Positions 1-7,326 of a DNA stretch of 33,339 nucleotides are shown in pieces (position 1 is the stretch's first letter; each line of letters starts with the position of its first letter). The position numbers and the translations under genes were made by a program. The stretch is from Burkholderia sp. E7m39 (GTDB taxonomy: Bacteria; Pseudomonadota; Gammaproteobacteria; Burkholderiales; Burkholderiaceae). The notes below the pieces were generated by a model. It was given only the letters and a program-made list of their open reading frames with translations, was not told the origin of the DNA and searched no databases. The stretch is taken from contig BBSL01000423.1 of NCBI GenBank assembly GCA_001319865.1, forward strand, positions 1 through 33,339. Direction: 5' to 3'.

Positions 1-1263
1 GAGCGCCACCCGGATCGCGCCGACGACATGCTCGGCATCGCGCGCGATGCCGGAGAAACGCCCCGATCCCCACGTATGCAGCCACGGCAGCCCGATGAAA
101 TACAAGCCCGCTTGCGGCGTGATGCCGCGATTGTGTGCAGGATAGCCACGTCCATTGAACACGGGCGCATCGATCCAGCGGAAATCGGGCGTAAAGCCAA
201 TGCACCAGATGATCGACGTAATGCCGCTCTGCGCGAGATCCAGCGACGTGCGCTCGGCTTCCGGGCGCCACACCGGCTCATAGGGAACGCCAGGTGGAGC
301 GTCGATACCCTGCTTGTCGATGAATGCGTCGATGCTCGCGTTGATGCGGTTGTACGTGTCGTCGGCGCTATCGAGATTGCTCGTCAGGTTCGGCGCGAAA
401 CGCAGGCAGCCGTCGCGGAGATCGTCGAGCCTGCCGTACAGTTCCATGCCCTCGAGCGCAAAGCGTCGAAGATCGATATCCCTTCCGCCATCGCGCCCCG
501 TCACATAATGGTTCGTGTTGTCGCGCACGCCTTCGCGCAGCGGATGTTGATCGACGGGCATGTCGTAATACCGCATGTCCGCGAGCCAGTCAACCACATC
601 GCGGCCGCGATGGAAGCGCGCGCAGCGCGGCGCTTCCCCAACCGCGAGAAACACCTTGCGACCCGCCAGATGCAGGTCTTCGGCGATCTGCGCACCCGAT
701 TGCCCCGAACCGACCACGAGCACGGCGCCTTCCGGCAACGCCTGCGGATTGCGGTAATGCGACGACTGCAGTTGCACGATCCTCGAAGGCAGACGCTCCG
801 CCATGCGCGGCACGATGGGCGTGTGATAGCCACCCGAGGCGACCACGACGTGATCGGCCGTGAAGTCGCCGTTCGACGTCGACACGAAGTAACCGCCCGA
901 CGGCAGGCGCCTGACCTTGCGGACTTCCGTGTGTTCGAGCACGGGTGCATCGACCATCGCAATGAAACCGTCCAGATAAGCGATGATCTCGTCCTTCTTC
1001 ATGAAGCCGTGCGGATCGTCGCCGCGATACGGATGACCCGGCAGCGCGCATTGCCAGTTCGGCGTGACGAGGCAGAACGCATCCCAGCGCTGCGAGCGCC
1101 ACGTATGCGTGACCGTATGCTTTTCGATCACAAGATGATCGATGCCCGCCTCCTTGAGGTAGTAGCTGATCGACAAGCCAGCTTGCCCGCCGCCCACCAC
1201 GATCACCGTGTGGTGCGGGACATCGTTCAGCGCATCGGATGCGACAGTGTTTGCGTTCGACAT
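1..1263 (-). CDS. MSMEG_0569-family flavin-dependent oxidoreductase (Nit1C), 3' end outside window
   Basis: This is the last visible gene of the Nit1C operon; 421 codons are open to the window edge with no stop, so the C-terminus is missing. The start is the ATG at 1263, preceded by AGGAA. Residues 24-29 read GGGQAG, the dinucleotide-binding glycine motif for FAD, followed by an acidic strand end. A second GSGQSG motif at about 185-190 fits NAD(P)H binding, and ASGGYHTP at about 142-149 resembles the motif between the two Rossmann domains of FMO/BVMO-like enzymes. The family is a flavin monooxygenase-like member of Nit1C clusters, corresponding to NitH in the Pseudomonas fluorescens nomenclature as I recall it. 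Its substrate is not known to me. It lies 22 bp after the MSMEG_0570-type gene, so it is probably co-transcribed. Confidence 0.9.
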   Translation of the reverse strand, partial: MSNANTVASDALNDVPHHTVIVVGGGQAGLSISYYLKEAGIDHLVIEKHTVTHTWRSQRWDAFCLVTPNWQCALPGHPYRGDDPHGFMKKDEIIAYLDGFIAMVDAPVLEHTEVRKVRRLPSGGYFVSTSNGDFTADHVVVASGGYHTPIVPRMAERLPSRIVQLQSSHYRNPQALPEGAVLVVGSGQSGAQIAEDLHLAGRKVFLAVGEAPRCARFHRGRDVVDWLADMRYYDMPVDQHPLREGVRDNTNHYVTGRDGGRDIDLRRFALEGMELYGRLDDLRDGCLRFAPNLTSNLDSADDTYNRINASIDAFIDKQGIDAPPGVPYEPVWRPEAERTSLDLAQSGITSIIWCIGFTPDFRWIDAPVFNGRGYPAHNRGITPQAGLYFIGLPWLHTWGSGRFSGIARDAEHVVGAIRVAL

Positions 1264-1285
1264 GATTCGTTCCTGCTTTCGGGGT

Positions 1286-1570
1286 TCAAATGAGTTCGAC
1301 GACCTTGACTTCCGCGTGTGGGTCGGTGGCAAAACGCTGTGCAAGTTGTTCGATCTGCGCGAGCTGATCCATTGCCGCCGAACACGCAAAGCCGTATTTC
1401 TCGCGTACGCGCTCGGAGCCGATATGCAGCGCTTCGCGCGCCCGCTCGACGAAATCGCTGAGCGCGTAGCGTTGCCCGGCGACGAAGAATTCGCCAACCA
1501 CCGTCGAAGGGGAATAGCAGTTGGCCTCGGTGCCGTCCGGCCACTGGACCTTGAAGTGCATGACTGGCAT
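1286..1570 (-). CDS. MSMEG_0570-family nitrogen starvation response protein
   Basis: A small acidic protein of about 94 residues, beginning MPVMHFKVQWPDG and ending EVKVVELI. Both the sequence and the position between the glycosyltransferase and flavoprotein genes match the MSMEG_0570 family of Nit1C clusters. I see no catalytic motif, and the family has no known biochemical role that I can name. I chose the ATG at 1570 because AAGGAAA lies just upstream. An in-frame GTG at 1597 overlaps the glycosyltransferase stop (GTGA) and would add nine residues; it is less likely by ribosome-binding site and family length. The family label 'nitrogen starvation response' comes from cyanobacterial relatives; function here is inferred from context. 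Confidence 0.8.
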   Translation of the reverse strand: MPVMHFKVQWPDGTEANCYSPSTVVGEFFVAGQRYALSDFVERAREALHIGSERVREKYGFACSAAMDQLAQIEQLAQRFATDPHAEVKVVELI

Positions 1571-1593
1571 CACATTTCCTTTGAGTGAGAGAT

Positions 1594-2766
1594 TCACGCA
1601 CCGAGTGGCTGCATGATGCGCTGCACGTGATTTCCATACAGCGCGATATGACGGTGTGCGCTTTCGCGCCAGCTAAAGCGCGCGAGAAGGTCGGGCACTG
1701 CGTGTTCGAAGTCGATGCCGCCGCGTTCATGCAACGCGCGGCGCAGCCCGTCGGCGATACTGGCGGCGTCATCGGGTCGCGCCCAGCAGCAGACACGTTC
1801 GTCGAGGTAGCCGGTGAACGGCTCGATCTGCGATACGACGACAGGCGCGCCCGCCGCCAGCGCTTCGAGCACGACGAGGCCGAAGCCTTCGCACAACGAC
1901 ATCATCGATACGACGTCCGCGCGTTGCATCAGCGCAGGAATCGCTGCGTCCTCGAGCGGACCGGTAACGACGACCGGTTCGTGCTTGCCGATACGAAATC
2001 CCAGTTCCGATGCACGCGCAGCGAAGCGCTGCGTATAGGCATCGTGATCGAGCAGGCTCGCACCGCCTGCGATCACGAGTTGCGCTTTGGCATGCGTTTG
2101 CCGCAGCAAGGCGAATGCTTCCAGCAGTTGCAATGTGTTCTTGCGTTGCTCGATGCCGCCTACTGCCAGCACCACCGGTTCGCCATTGAGGCCGAGCCCA
2201 TTGCAAAGATCCGCGCCTTCGACATGTTGAAAGCGCGCTATGTCCACGCCGTTATTGACCGTCGATGCCGCGATGCCGAACTCGTCGCGCAGTTTGCGCG
2301 TCCAGGTATCGCTGACGCACAGCACTGTGTCGGCCTCCGCGTATGCGCGTCGTTGCCATGCGCTCAGACGCGGATTGTCGAATGAATCGAGATGATGAAC
2401 CGTGCGCACGAACCCGCGAATCACACCCGCTTCGCGCAATTCCGCCAGCGCGTTGCCGCCGATGCCATCCTGTGCATGCAGCACGTCGAAAGCTCCTGCG
2501 CCTTCTTCAAGCAACGCTGCTTTCAGCGCATCGATCCGCGTTTGCACCATCGTCACGGTATCGCTGCCTTGCGCCCCGGCGGGCGCGAGTACGACGCGAC
2601 ATGGTGAAGCGCGAAACATCGACGCACCGCCGACAGAGGGTGCAAAGATCGTCACGTCCTGTCCCGCTTCATGCAGCGCGCGCCCGAGTTCGAGCGTATG
2701 CACAACGCCGCCGCGAGGATTCACCGAATGGGTGAACAGCGCAATGCGCATCCGCGTGCCGTTCAT
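1594..2766 (-). CDS. MSMEG_0565-family GT4 glycosyltransferase (Nit1C)
   Basis: About 390 residues with a GT-B fold, GT4-type layout. The N-terminal domain starts MRIALFTHSVNPRGG, with a glycine-rich acceptor loop. The C-terminal nucleotide-sugar domain shows NNGVD at about 171-175, GGIEQRK at about 203-209 and the E-x7-E pair (E293 in EGFG, E301) that contacts the donor sugar nucleotide in GT4 enzymes. The ATG at 2766 overlaps the upstream stop as ATGA, indicating translational coupling; a longer frame back to 2817 lies inside the preceding gene and is unlikely. Glycosyltransferases of this subfamily are consistent members of Nit1C clusters, which suggests that the pathway product or an intermediate is glycosylated. 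Donor and acceptor are unknown. Confidence 0.88.
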   Translation of the reverse strand: MNGTRMRIALFTHSVNPRGGVVHTLELGRALHEAGQDVTIFAPSVGGASMFRASPCRVVLAPAGAQGSDTVTMVQTRIDALKAALLEEGAGAFDVLHAQDGIGGNALAELREAGVIRGFVRTVHHLDSFDNPRLSAWQRRAYAEADTVLCVSDTWTRKLRDEFGIAASTVNNGVDIARFQHVEGADLCNGLGLNGEPVVLAVGGIEQRKNTLQLLEAFALLRQTHAKAQLVIAGGASLLDHDAYTQRFAARASELGFRIGKHEPVVVTGPLEDAAIPALMQRADVVSMMSLCEGFGLVVLEALAAGAPVVVSQIEPFTGYLDERVCCWARPDDAASIADGLRRALHERGGIDFEHAVPDLLARFSWRESAHRHIALYGNHVQRIMQPLGA

Positions 2767-3749
2767 TTCTGCGCTCCCACTGGCGCGCCGATAAATGGAC
2801 TGTCTTTGAAGCTCCATAGCAGCGCTGCGTCGACCTGCTGCGTGAGCACCACTTCGCGAGACGCATCCACGCGGCCGATCGTCGCGCTTGCGAGTCCGCG
2901 TTGCGCGAAACGCGCGTGCACCTCATGCACATGCTCGTCGCGCACGGAAAGCAGAAAGCCGTAGCTTGGAAACGCGCTCAGCCAGCGTTCGAAATCGACA
3001 CCATCAGGGCGCGGAATCGCATCGAGATCGATACGCGCGCCGACGCCCGAGCATTCGAGCAGCATCAGCGACGTGCCGAGCACGCCTGCCATGCTGATAT
3101 CTTTGGCGGCATCGCACAGGCCGTTCTCCGCGAGTTGCGGCAACAGTTCGAGATCGTCACGCAAACGTGCAGCCGGTGCGCCAACGGAAGCATTCCAGAA
3201 CGGATAAGGGTCTTCGAAGCGGCCGCGCAGGTCGACGGCCATCATGAGGCTGTCGCCCGGCCGTGCGTTGAAGGTGGACAGCAACGCCCGCGCGCGGCCT
3301 AGTATCGACACTGCGAGTTGCGGTTCCGTGCTGCGCGTATTGCTATGACCGCCAACGACAGGCACGCCATACGCACTCGATGCCGCCGCCATGCCCGCCA
3401 GAATCTGTTCCGCCGATTCGAGCCCATCACTCCACAGCGCATCGACGACGGCAAGCGGTCGGCCGCCCATCGCATACACGTCGCTGATATTGACCATCAC
3501 GCTGCTGTAGCCCGCGAACCAGGGCATCGTTTCGACGAAGTCGCTGACCAGCCCTTCGATGGCGAAGAGCAGATAGCCGTCGCCGTCGGCAAGCGCGGCG
3601 CAGTCGTCGCCCACCGCGACCGCTTGCGCGAGGTCGCGCGTGCCATTGGGCAAGCGCGACGCAAGCGATGCAACCACGCCTGCGATATCCGTCTTGTGGC
3701 GAAAGCCCCTGCTTTCGCGCAGCCGTTCGACCAGCGCTTGCAGGCTCAT
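2763..3749 (-). CDS. Sll0787-family AIR synthase-like protein (Nit1C, NitF-type)
   Basis: About 328 residues related to the PurM/ThiL/SelD/HypE (AIRS) ATP-binding superfamily. The visible family signatures are GDDCAAL at about 48-54 (nucleotide/Mg site), VNISDVYAMGGRPLA at about 87-101 (the classical 'NDxxAMGG.P' element) and VVGGHSN at about 131-137. AIRS proteins usually phosphorylate or activate an amide or acyl group with ATP; the substrate of this family is unknown. In mycobacteria the same domain is fused to the acetyltransferase encoded just upstream (MSMEG_0567), which supports a physical or functional partnership. The ATG at 3749 overlaps the GNAT stop (ATGA). The frame remains open upstream to 3797, inside the GNAT gene, but without a plausible ribosome-binding site. 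Confidence 0.88.
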   Translation of the reverse strand: MSLQALVERLRESRGFRHKTDIAGVVASLASRLPNGTRDLAQAVAVGDDCAALADGDGYLLFAIEGLVSDFVETMPWFAGYSSVMVNISDVYAMGGRPLAVVDALWSDGLESAEQILAGMAAASSAYGVPVVGGHSNTRSTEPQLAVSILGRARALLSTFNARPGDSLMMAVDLRGRFEDPYPFWNASVGAPAARLRDDLELLPQLAENGLCDAAKDISMAGVLGTSLMLLECSGVGARIDLDAIPRPDGVDFERWLSAFPSYGFLLSVRDEHVHEVHARFAQRGLASATIGRVDASREVVLTQQVDAALLWSFKDSPFIGAPVGAQK

Positions 3750-4309
3750 GAACGTCCCCGAGACGAAGTGACAAATCCGCTTTCCGGCGTAAAGCACGGC
3801 GGATAGTGCGCCAGATCCGCTTCCATCAGATCGTGAGGTCGGCCAAACAGCGTTTCCTCAGCAACCGTCTGCCAGTGCAACCGCCTGAATAGCGGCACGT
3901 TCTGACGCTGCACATGTGCGAGGAACGTATCGCATCCGAGCGCATGCGCGCTGCTGACGGCTAGGCGTATCAGCGTCGATCCGAGCTTGCCATGCGAACG
4001 GAACGCCGCATGCACGGCGAGCCGCGAACCGAGCCATGTGCGCGGCTGCGTTTCGTGTATGCGCACCGTGCCCACCACCTGCTCGGGCATGCCCGCAATG
4101 CAGCTGAGTGCCACCAGCAGTTTCGCATCACGGTCTATTTCGTCGCGGTCGTCTCCCACGAAGATGCCTTGCTCGACGCAGAACACCGCACGCCGCAACG
4201 CATACGCTTCCTTGCTTTCCCACGGCAGCGTCGCCCATTTCACGCGGTACTCGGCGGGCGTGAACGCGAGCGGCAAGGCATCCAGTTCATCAATGGTTTC
4301 GCAGAACAT
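3746..4309 (-). CDS. MSMEG_0567/Sll0786-family GNAT N-acetyltransferase (Nit1C, NitE-type)
   Basis: About 187 residues. The segment ALRRAVFCVEQGIF is typical of GNAT proteins, and VVGTVRIHETQPRTWLGSRL with the following GKLGSTLIRLAV stretch corresponds to the core strand and the acetyl-CoA pyrophosphate loop region. The C-terminus PLFRRLHWQTVAEETLFG matches the usual end of the fold. It probably transfers an acyl group to an amine in the unknown Nit1C pathway. I prefer the ATG at 4309, which has GAGG seven bases upstream; a GTG at 4315 overlapping the radical SAM stop (GTGA) is the alternative and adds two residues. The gene overlaps the next one by 4 bp, consistent with coupled translation. 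Confidence 0.87.
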   Translation of the reverse strand: MFCETIDELDALPLAFTPAEYRVKWATLPWESKEAYALRRAVFCVEQGIFVGDDRDEIDRDAKLLVALSCIAGMPEQVVGTVRIHETQPRTWLGSRLAVHAAFRSHGKLGSTLIRLAVSSAHALGCDTFLAHVQRQNVPLFRRLHWQTVAEETLFGRPHDLMEADLAHYPPCFTPESGFVTSSRGRS

Positions 4310-4311
4310 GA

Positions 4312-5445
4312 TCACGCCTCATACGATGCCAGCGACGAACACGCACCGCATTTGCCGCAACCGGCCTTGATGTCGGCCGAGCGCATCTCTGCATCGCGGA
4401 GCATGAGGCCCAATGGTGCGAGAATCGACTTCATGAATTCAGGCGACGGCGCGGGATGATCTTCGAGCGGCGTGCCGCTGATCGGCACGAACGGCACGAC
4501 GAACGGATACACGCCAATGTCGATCAGTTCACGCGACATCGACAGGATCGCGTCCGCTGTGTCGCCGAGACCCGCGAGTATGTAGGTGCTGACCTGCCCC
4601 TTGCCGAACACGGCGACAGCAGAGCGGAACGCCTCCATATAGCGTGCGATGGGCACGCTCGCCTTGCCCGGCATCACGCGCGCACGCACCTCGGGCGTCA
4701 CCACTTCGAGATGCATGCCGAGCGTATCGATGCCGCTCGCCTTCATGCGCTCGAACCATGCATCGTCGTCGGGCGGCTCGCATTGCGCCTGAATCGGCAG
4801 ATCGACGGCGGCCTTGATCGCAAACGCGCTTTCGCAAAGGATCTGCGCACCGCGATCCGGCGTCGGCGGCGTGCCGGTGGTCAGCACCATGTGCTTCACG
4901 CCGTCGAGCAACACGGCGGCGCGGGCCACCTCGGCGAGTTGCTCCGGTGTCTTGCGCGCAATCGTGCGGCCCGCCGCGAGCGACTGACCGATCGCGCAAA
5001 ACTTGCACGTCTTCTTGCGGCTCTCGTAGCGGATGCAGGTTTGCAGCACCGTCGTGGCGAGCACGTCGGTGCTGTGCAGTGTCGCGATGTGCGAGTACGG
5101 CACGCCGTCGAGCGTTTGCAGTTGCGTGAAGCGCGGCGCTTTCGGAAAGCTGATGCTGGCAATCGGGATCGTCCCGCGCAGCAATGCACTCGCACCCGTT
5201 TCATCCGGCACGCCCGCGACGAACGGCGAATGCCATGCGGAACTGGTGTGCACGGGCACCATGATGGTCACGCCGTCCACCGTCACGGCCTTGTGATCCG
5301 ACGGACCTGCACCGCCGCGCCGGCTCGCTGCACCCGCATTCGGATCGACGAGGCGCAGCCCCGCCGATTGCAACTCGGTGCGCAGTTCCATCATCTGACG
5401 CGGCGTGCGCGGCTCAGCCGGCAACGGGCTCATGCTCGCATTCAT
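4312..5445 (-). CDS. MSMEG_0568-family radical SAM protein (Nit1C, NitD-type)
   Basis: About 377 residues. The gene starts at the ATG at 5445, which has GGAGG five bases upstream; ATGs at 5457 and 5433 are weaker. The start lies inside the nitrilase gene, overlapping it by 32 bp. An iron-sulfur motif is visible as C137-x9-C147-x2-C150, inside RYESRKKTCKFCAIGQSL, and a second cluster-like C-x2-C-x2-C set (C363, C366, C369) lies close to the C-terminus. GTPPTPDRG at about 191-199 and the QAQCEPPDDDAWFERMKASG region fit a biotin-synthase-like TIM barrel. The family is a fixed member of Nit1C. The reaction is unknown; a 5'-deoxyadenosyl radical step on the nitrile-derived or nucleotide-like substrate is a reasonable guess only. 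Confidence 0.9.
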   Translation of the reverse strand: MNASMSPLPAEPRTPRQMMELRTELQSAGLRLVDPNAGAASRRGGAGPSDHKAVTVDGVTIMVPVHTSSAWHSPFVAGVPDETGASALLRGTIPIASISFPKAPRFTQLQTLDGVPYSHIATLHSTDVLATTVLQTCIRYESRKKTCKFCAIGQSLAAGRTIARKTPEQLAEVARAAVLLDGVKHMVLTTGTPPTPDRGAQILCESAFAIKAAVDLPIQAQCEPPDDDAWFERMKASGIDTLGMHLEVVTPEVRARVMPGKASVPIARYMEAFRSAVAVFGKGQVSTYILAGLGDTADAILSMSRELIDIGVYPFVVPFVPISGTPLEDHPAPSPEFMKSILAPLGLMLRDAEMRSADIKAGCGKCGACSSLASYEA

Positions 5446-6436
5446 CCTGACCTCCATTGATGATTCCGGGCGCTACGTCCGCGCCCGCGCGTTCGAACGA
5501 CATCGACATCGGCACAACGGGCGTCGCGGGGCGATCGTTGATCGCAAGACTCAGCAGTTCAGGCCGCGCGTAGTGGCCCACGGAGTCCATCATCCGTTTG
5601 CGCTTCGTGATCAGCGACATGTCGAGATCCGCGACGACCATGCCTTCGCCTTCGCGCAGCGGCTCGGCGAGATGCTGGCCTTCGGGCGACACGATCGCCG
5701 TCATGCAACCGCCGCGCAGCGCCTTTTGCAGCTTCGGGTCAGCCGTCACGGATTCGATTTGCGCGTCGCTCAGCCAGCCTGTCGAATTGACGACGAAGCA
5801 GCCGGACTCCAGCGCGTGATGACGGATCGTGACTTCGATCTGCTCGGCGAAGATTGGACCGACGAGCGAGCCCGGAAACTGGCTGCAATGAATCTCTTCG
5901 TGCTGCGTCATCAGCGCGTAGCGAGCGAGCGGGTTGTAATGCTCCCAGCACGCCAGTGCGCCGACTCGCGCGATGCCCGTATGCGCGACCTTGAGTCCCG
6001 ACGCGTCGCCTTGCCCCCAGATCATCCGTTCATGGAACGTCGGTGTGATCTTGCGGCGCTTGAGCACGAGGCGTCCGTCGACGTCGAACACGAGCTGCGT
6101 GTTGTACAGGCTGCCGTAATCGCGTTCGTTCACGCCGAGCACGACCACCATCGCATGACGTCGCGCGCGCTCGCTCACCGCCTGCGTGACAGGGCCCGGC
6201 ACGACGACTGCCTGCTCATAGAGCCGCATATGATCGGCACCGGACGCGACGGGCGGACGCACGAACGAAAAGTACGGGTAGTACGGCACGAACGTCTCGG
6301 GGAAGACGATCAGCTGCACGCCTTTCGACGCGGCTTCGTCGATGGCGGCGCAGACCCGCTCGAGCGTGCCGCCGGGACGCTCGAAGTCGGGCGCAATCTG
6401 CACCGCCGCTGCACGGATGACTCGCTGGTCGGACAT
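5414..6436 (-). CDS. nitC: Nit1-type (Sll0784-family) nitrilase
   Basis: About 340 residues of the carbon-nitrogen hydrolase superfamily, branch 1 (nitrilase). The catalytic triad is visible: E47 in VFPETFVPYYPYF, K129 in KRRKITPTFHER, and nucleophile C163 in GALACWEHYNPLARYAL. The TFHERMIWGQGD motif is typical of aliphatic/arylacetonitrile-type nitrilases, which hydrolyse R-CN to the acid plus ammonia. In P. fluorescens the equivalent gene, nitC, is needed for growth on cyanide, although cyanide itself may not be the direct substrate. The ATG at 6436 is chosen to match family length; a GTG at 6466 would overlap the upstream gene. It lies 17 bp after the MSMEG_0572-type gene and overlaps the radical SAM gene. 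Confidence 0.93.
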   Translation of the reverse strand: MSDQRVIRAAAVQIAPDFERPGGTLERVCAAIDEAASKGVQLIVFPETFVPYYPYFSFVRPPVASGADHMRLYEQAVVVPGPVTQAVSERARRHAMVVVLGVNERDYGSLYNTQLVFDVDGRLVLKRRKITPTFHERMIWGQGDASGLKVAHTGIARVGALACWEHYNPLARYALMTQHEEIHCSQFPGSLVGPIFAEQIEVTIRHHALESGCFVVNSTGWLSDAQIESVTADPKLQKALRGGCMTAIVSPEGQHLAEPLREGEGMVVADLDMSLITKRKRMMDSVGHYARPELLSLAINDRPATPVVPMSMSFERAGADVAPGIINGGQDECEHEPVAG

Positions 6437-6453
6437 GGTGGGCACCCGCGCGC

Positions 6454-6936
6454 TCAGACGGTCCACGTATGGATGATCAGCGCGTTCTCCTTGCGATGAA
6501 GCAGTTGCAGATCGAGCACGTCGAGCGGATTGATCGGCCGGATGCCTTCAATCAGCGAAGCCTCGCCATGACCGTACAGCGCCTGCAATGCGAAGCGGCA
6601 TGCATAGACCTTGCCGCCCTCTTCCATGAACTTGACGAGTTGCTTGTTGAAGTTCAGATGGCCGGGGAACGCTTCGTCGCCGAGCGTCGGAAAGCCGCGT
6701 TGCAGGCCGAGCGTGACGCCGGGACCGTACAGCAGCACGGACGTATCGAAGCCCTTTCGCTGCAGACGCGTGGCTTGCAGCAGATTGACGAAGCCGATCG
6801 AGCCTTCGAATGCGACCGTGTGAAAGGTGACGAGCGCTTTCTCGCCGGGTTCGGCTTTGACGTCAGGAAACACCTTTTCTTCGTAGTCGACCAGGTAATC
6901 GCCTTTCTGATGCAGCGGTTTGTTGACGGCGGGCAT
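6454..6936 (-). CDS. MSMEG_0572/Sll0783-family nitrogen starvation response protein (NitB-type)
   Basis: First gene of the operon, about 160 residues beginning MPAVNKPLHQKGDYLVDYEE. The sequence matches the Sll0783/MSMEG_0572 family, which has a DsrE-like small alpha/beta fold: note TVAFEGSIGFVNLLQATRLQ and a glycine-rich LLYGPGVTLG segment. Synechocystis sll0783 is strongly induced by nitrogen starvation and affects PHB accumulation; that is literature knowledge rather than something seen here. The ATG at 6936 has GGAG eight bases upstream; the TTG at 6948 is part of that Shine-Dalgarno region and is rejected. A sigma-54 promoter about 60-70 nt upstream would give a short leader. Confidence 0.88.
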   Translation of the reverse strand: MPAVNKPLHQKGDYLVDYEEKVFPDVKAEPGEKALVTFHTVAFEGSIGFVNLLQATRLQRKGFDTSVLLYGPGVTLGLQRGFPTLGDEAFPGHLNFNKQLVKFMEEGGKVYACRFALQALYGHGEASLIEGIRPINPLDVLDLQLLHRKENALIIHTWTV

Positions 6937-7007
6937 ATCGCTCTCCAATAAGTCGCGTAATTGATCGGATTGCTCAACGGGAAATACCCGATTGGCGAAT
7001 CACTTAA

Positions 7008-7023
7008 CGCAACACGTATGCCA
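7008..7023 (-). promoter_or_regulatory. sigma-54 (-24/-12) promoter for Nit1C operon
   Basis: Read on the minus strand, the sequence is TGGCATACGTGTTGCG. It has the invariant GG (7022-7021) and GC (7010-7009) separated by exactly 10 bases, and otherwise matches TGGCACG-N4-TTGCW at most positions. Transcription would start near 6997, leaving a leader of about 60 nt with GGAG before the first operon ATG. A nitrogen-regulated sigma-54 promoter fits the nitrogen-starvation link of these families. No certain NtrC site was found. Confidence 0.65.
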
Positions 7024-7227
7024 ATTTCCGGCCCGGTTCATGCAATCAACTTCCAATCAATCAAACCGCGATTGTTCGAGCGACCCGAAAATTTCTTTGT
7101 GAGCCTTGTCTGGCATGGGTTTTGGGCAATTTGCGACCGATTCGCGCGCACCCGTTCGCACAACGACGCAGCGCGTTTTGCGTGCGGATGGTGCGCGATA
7201 CCCCGCAAGCGTGCATTCAACCAATCA

Positions 7228-7251
7228 ATGCGATCAAGTTTCTGATCGCAT
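7228..7251. promoter_or_regulatory. Perfect 9-bp inverted repeat, candidate MocR operator
   Basis: The arms ATGCGATCA and TGATCGCAT flank a 6-bp spacer, with the centre about 87 bp before the regulator start and about 300 bp before the operon start. The position suggests control, possibly autoregulation, by the MocR protein. MocR regulators often bind direct repeats, so this assignment is inference. Confidence 0.4.
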
Positions 7252-7326
7252 GAAAACCGATTAATTTCTCGCGCGATCCGCGTGGTACTTTGAATAGGAC
7301 ATTCAGATCAGCGCATAGGCTTTTGC

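Larger units (their letters stand above)
6937..7326. other. Divergent intergenic region between Nit1C operon and MocR regulator
   Basis: This region of about 390 bp holds no credible gene. It is locally richer in A/T than its surroundings. It contains a -24/-12 element toward the operon (7008-7023), a perfect inverted repeat (7228-7251), two copies of CCAATCAAT (7053-7061 and 7221-7229), and an 8-bp inverted pair CGCGCACC/GGTGCGCG at 7145-7152 and 7190-7197 that could be half-sites for an enhancer-binding protein. Only the first two elements look strong to me. Confidence 0.7.

Noticed and set aside
28..1293. Long plus-strand frame opposite the flavoprotein gene
   Set aside because: It is rich in Arg, Ala and His with no family likeness, while the opposite strand has a clear FAD-binding oxidoreductase with a ribosome-binding site. 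High-GC DNA commonly gives such mirror frames.
7111..7127. TGGCATGGGTTTTGGGC, a sigma-54-like sequence toward the MocR gene
   Set aside because: The base pair ten bases after GG is GG rather than GC, so the invariant -12 GC is missing.
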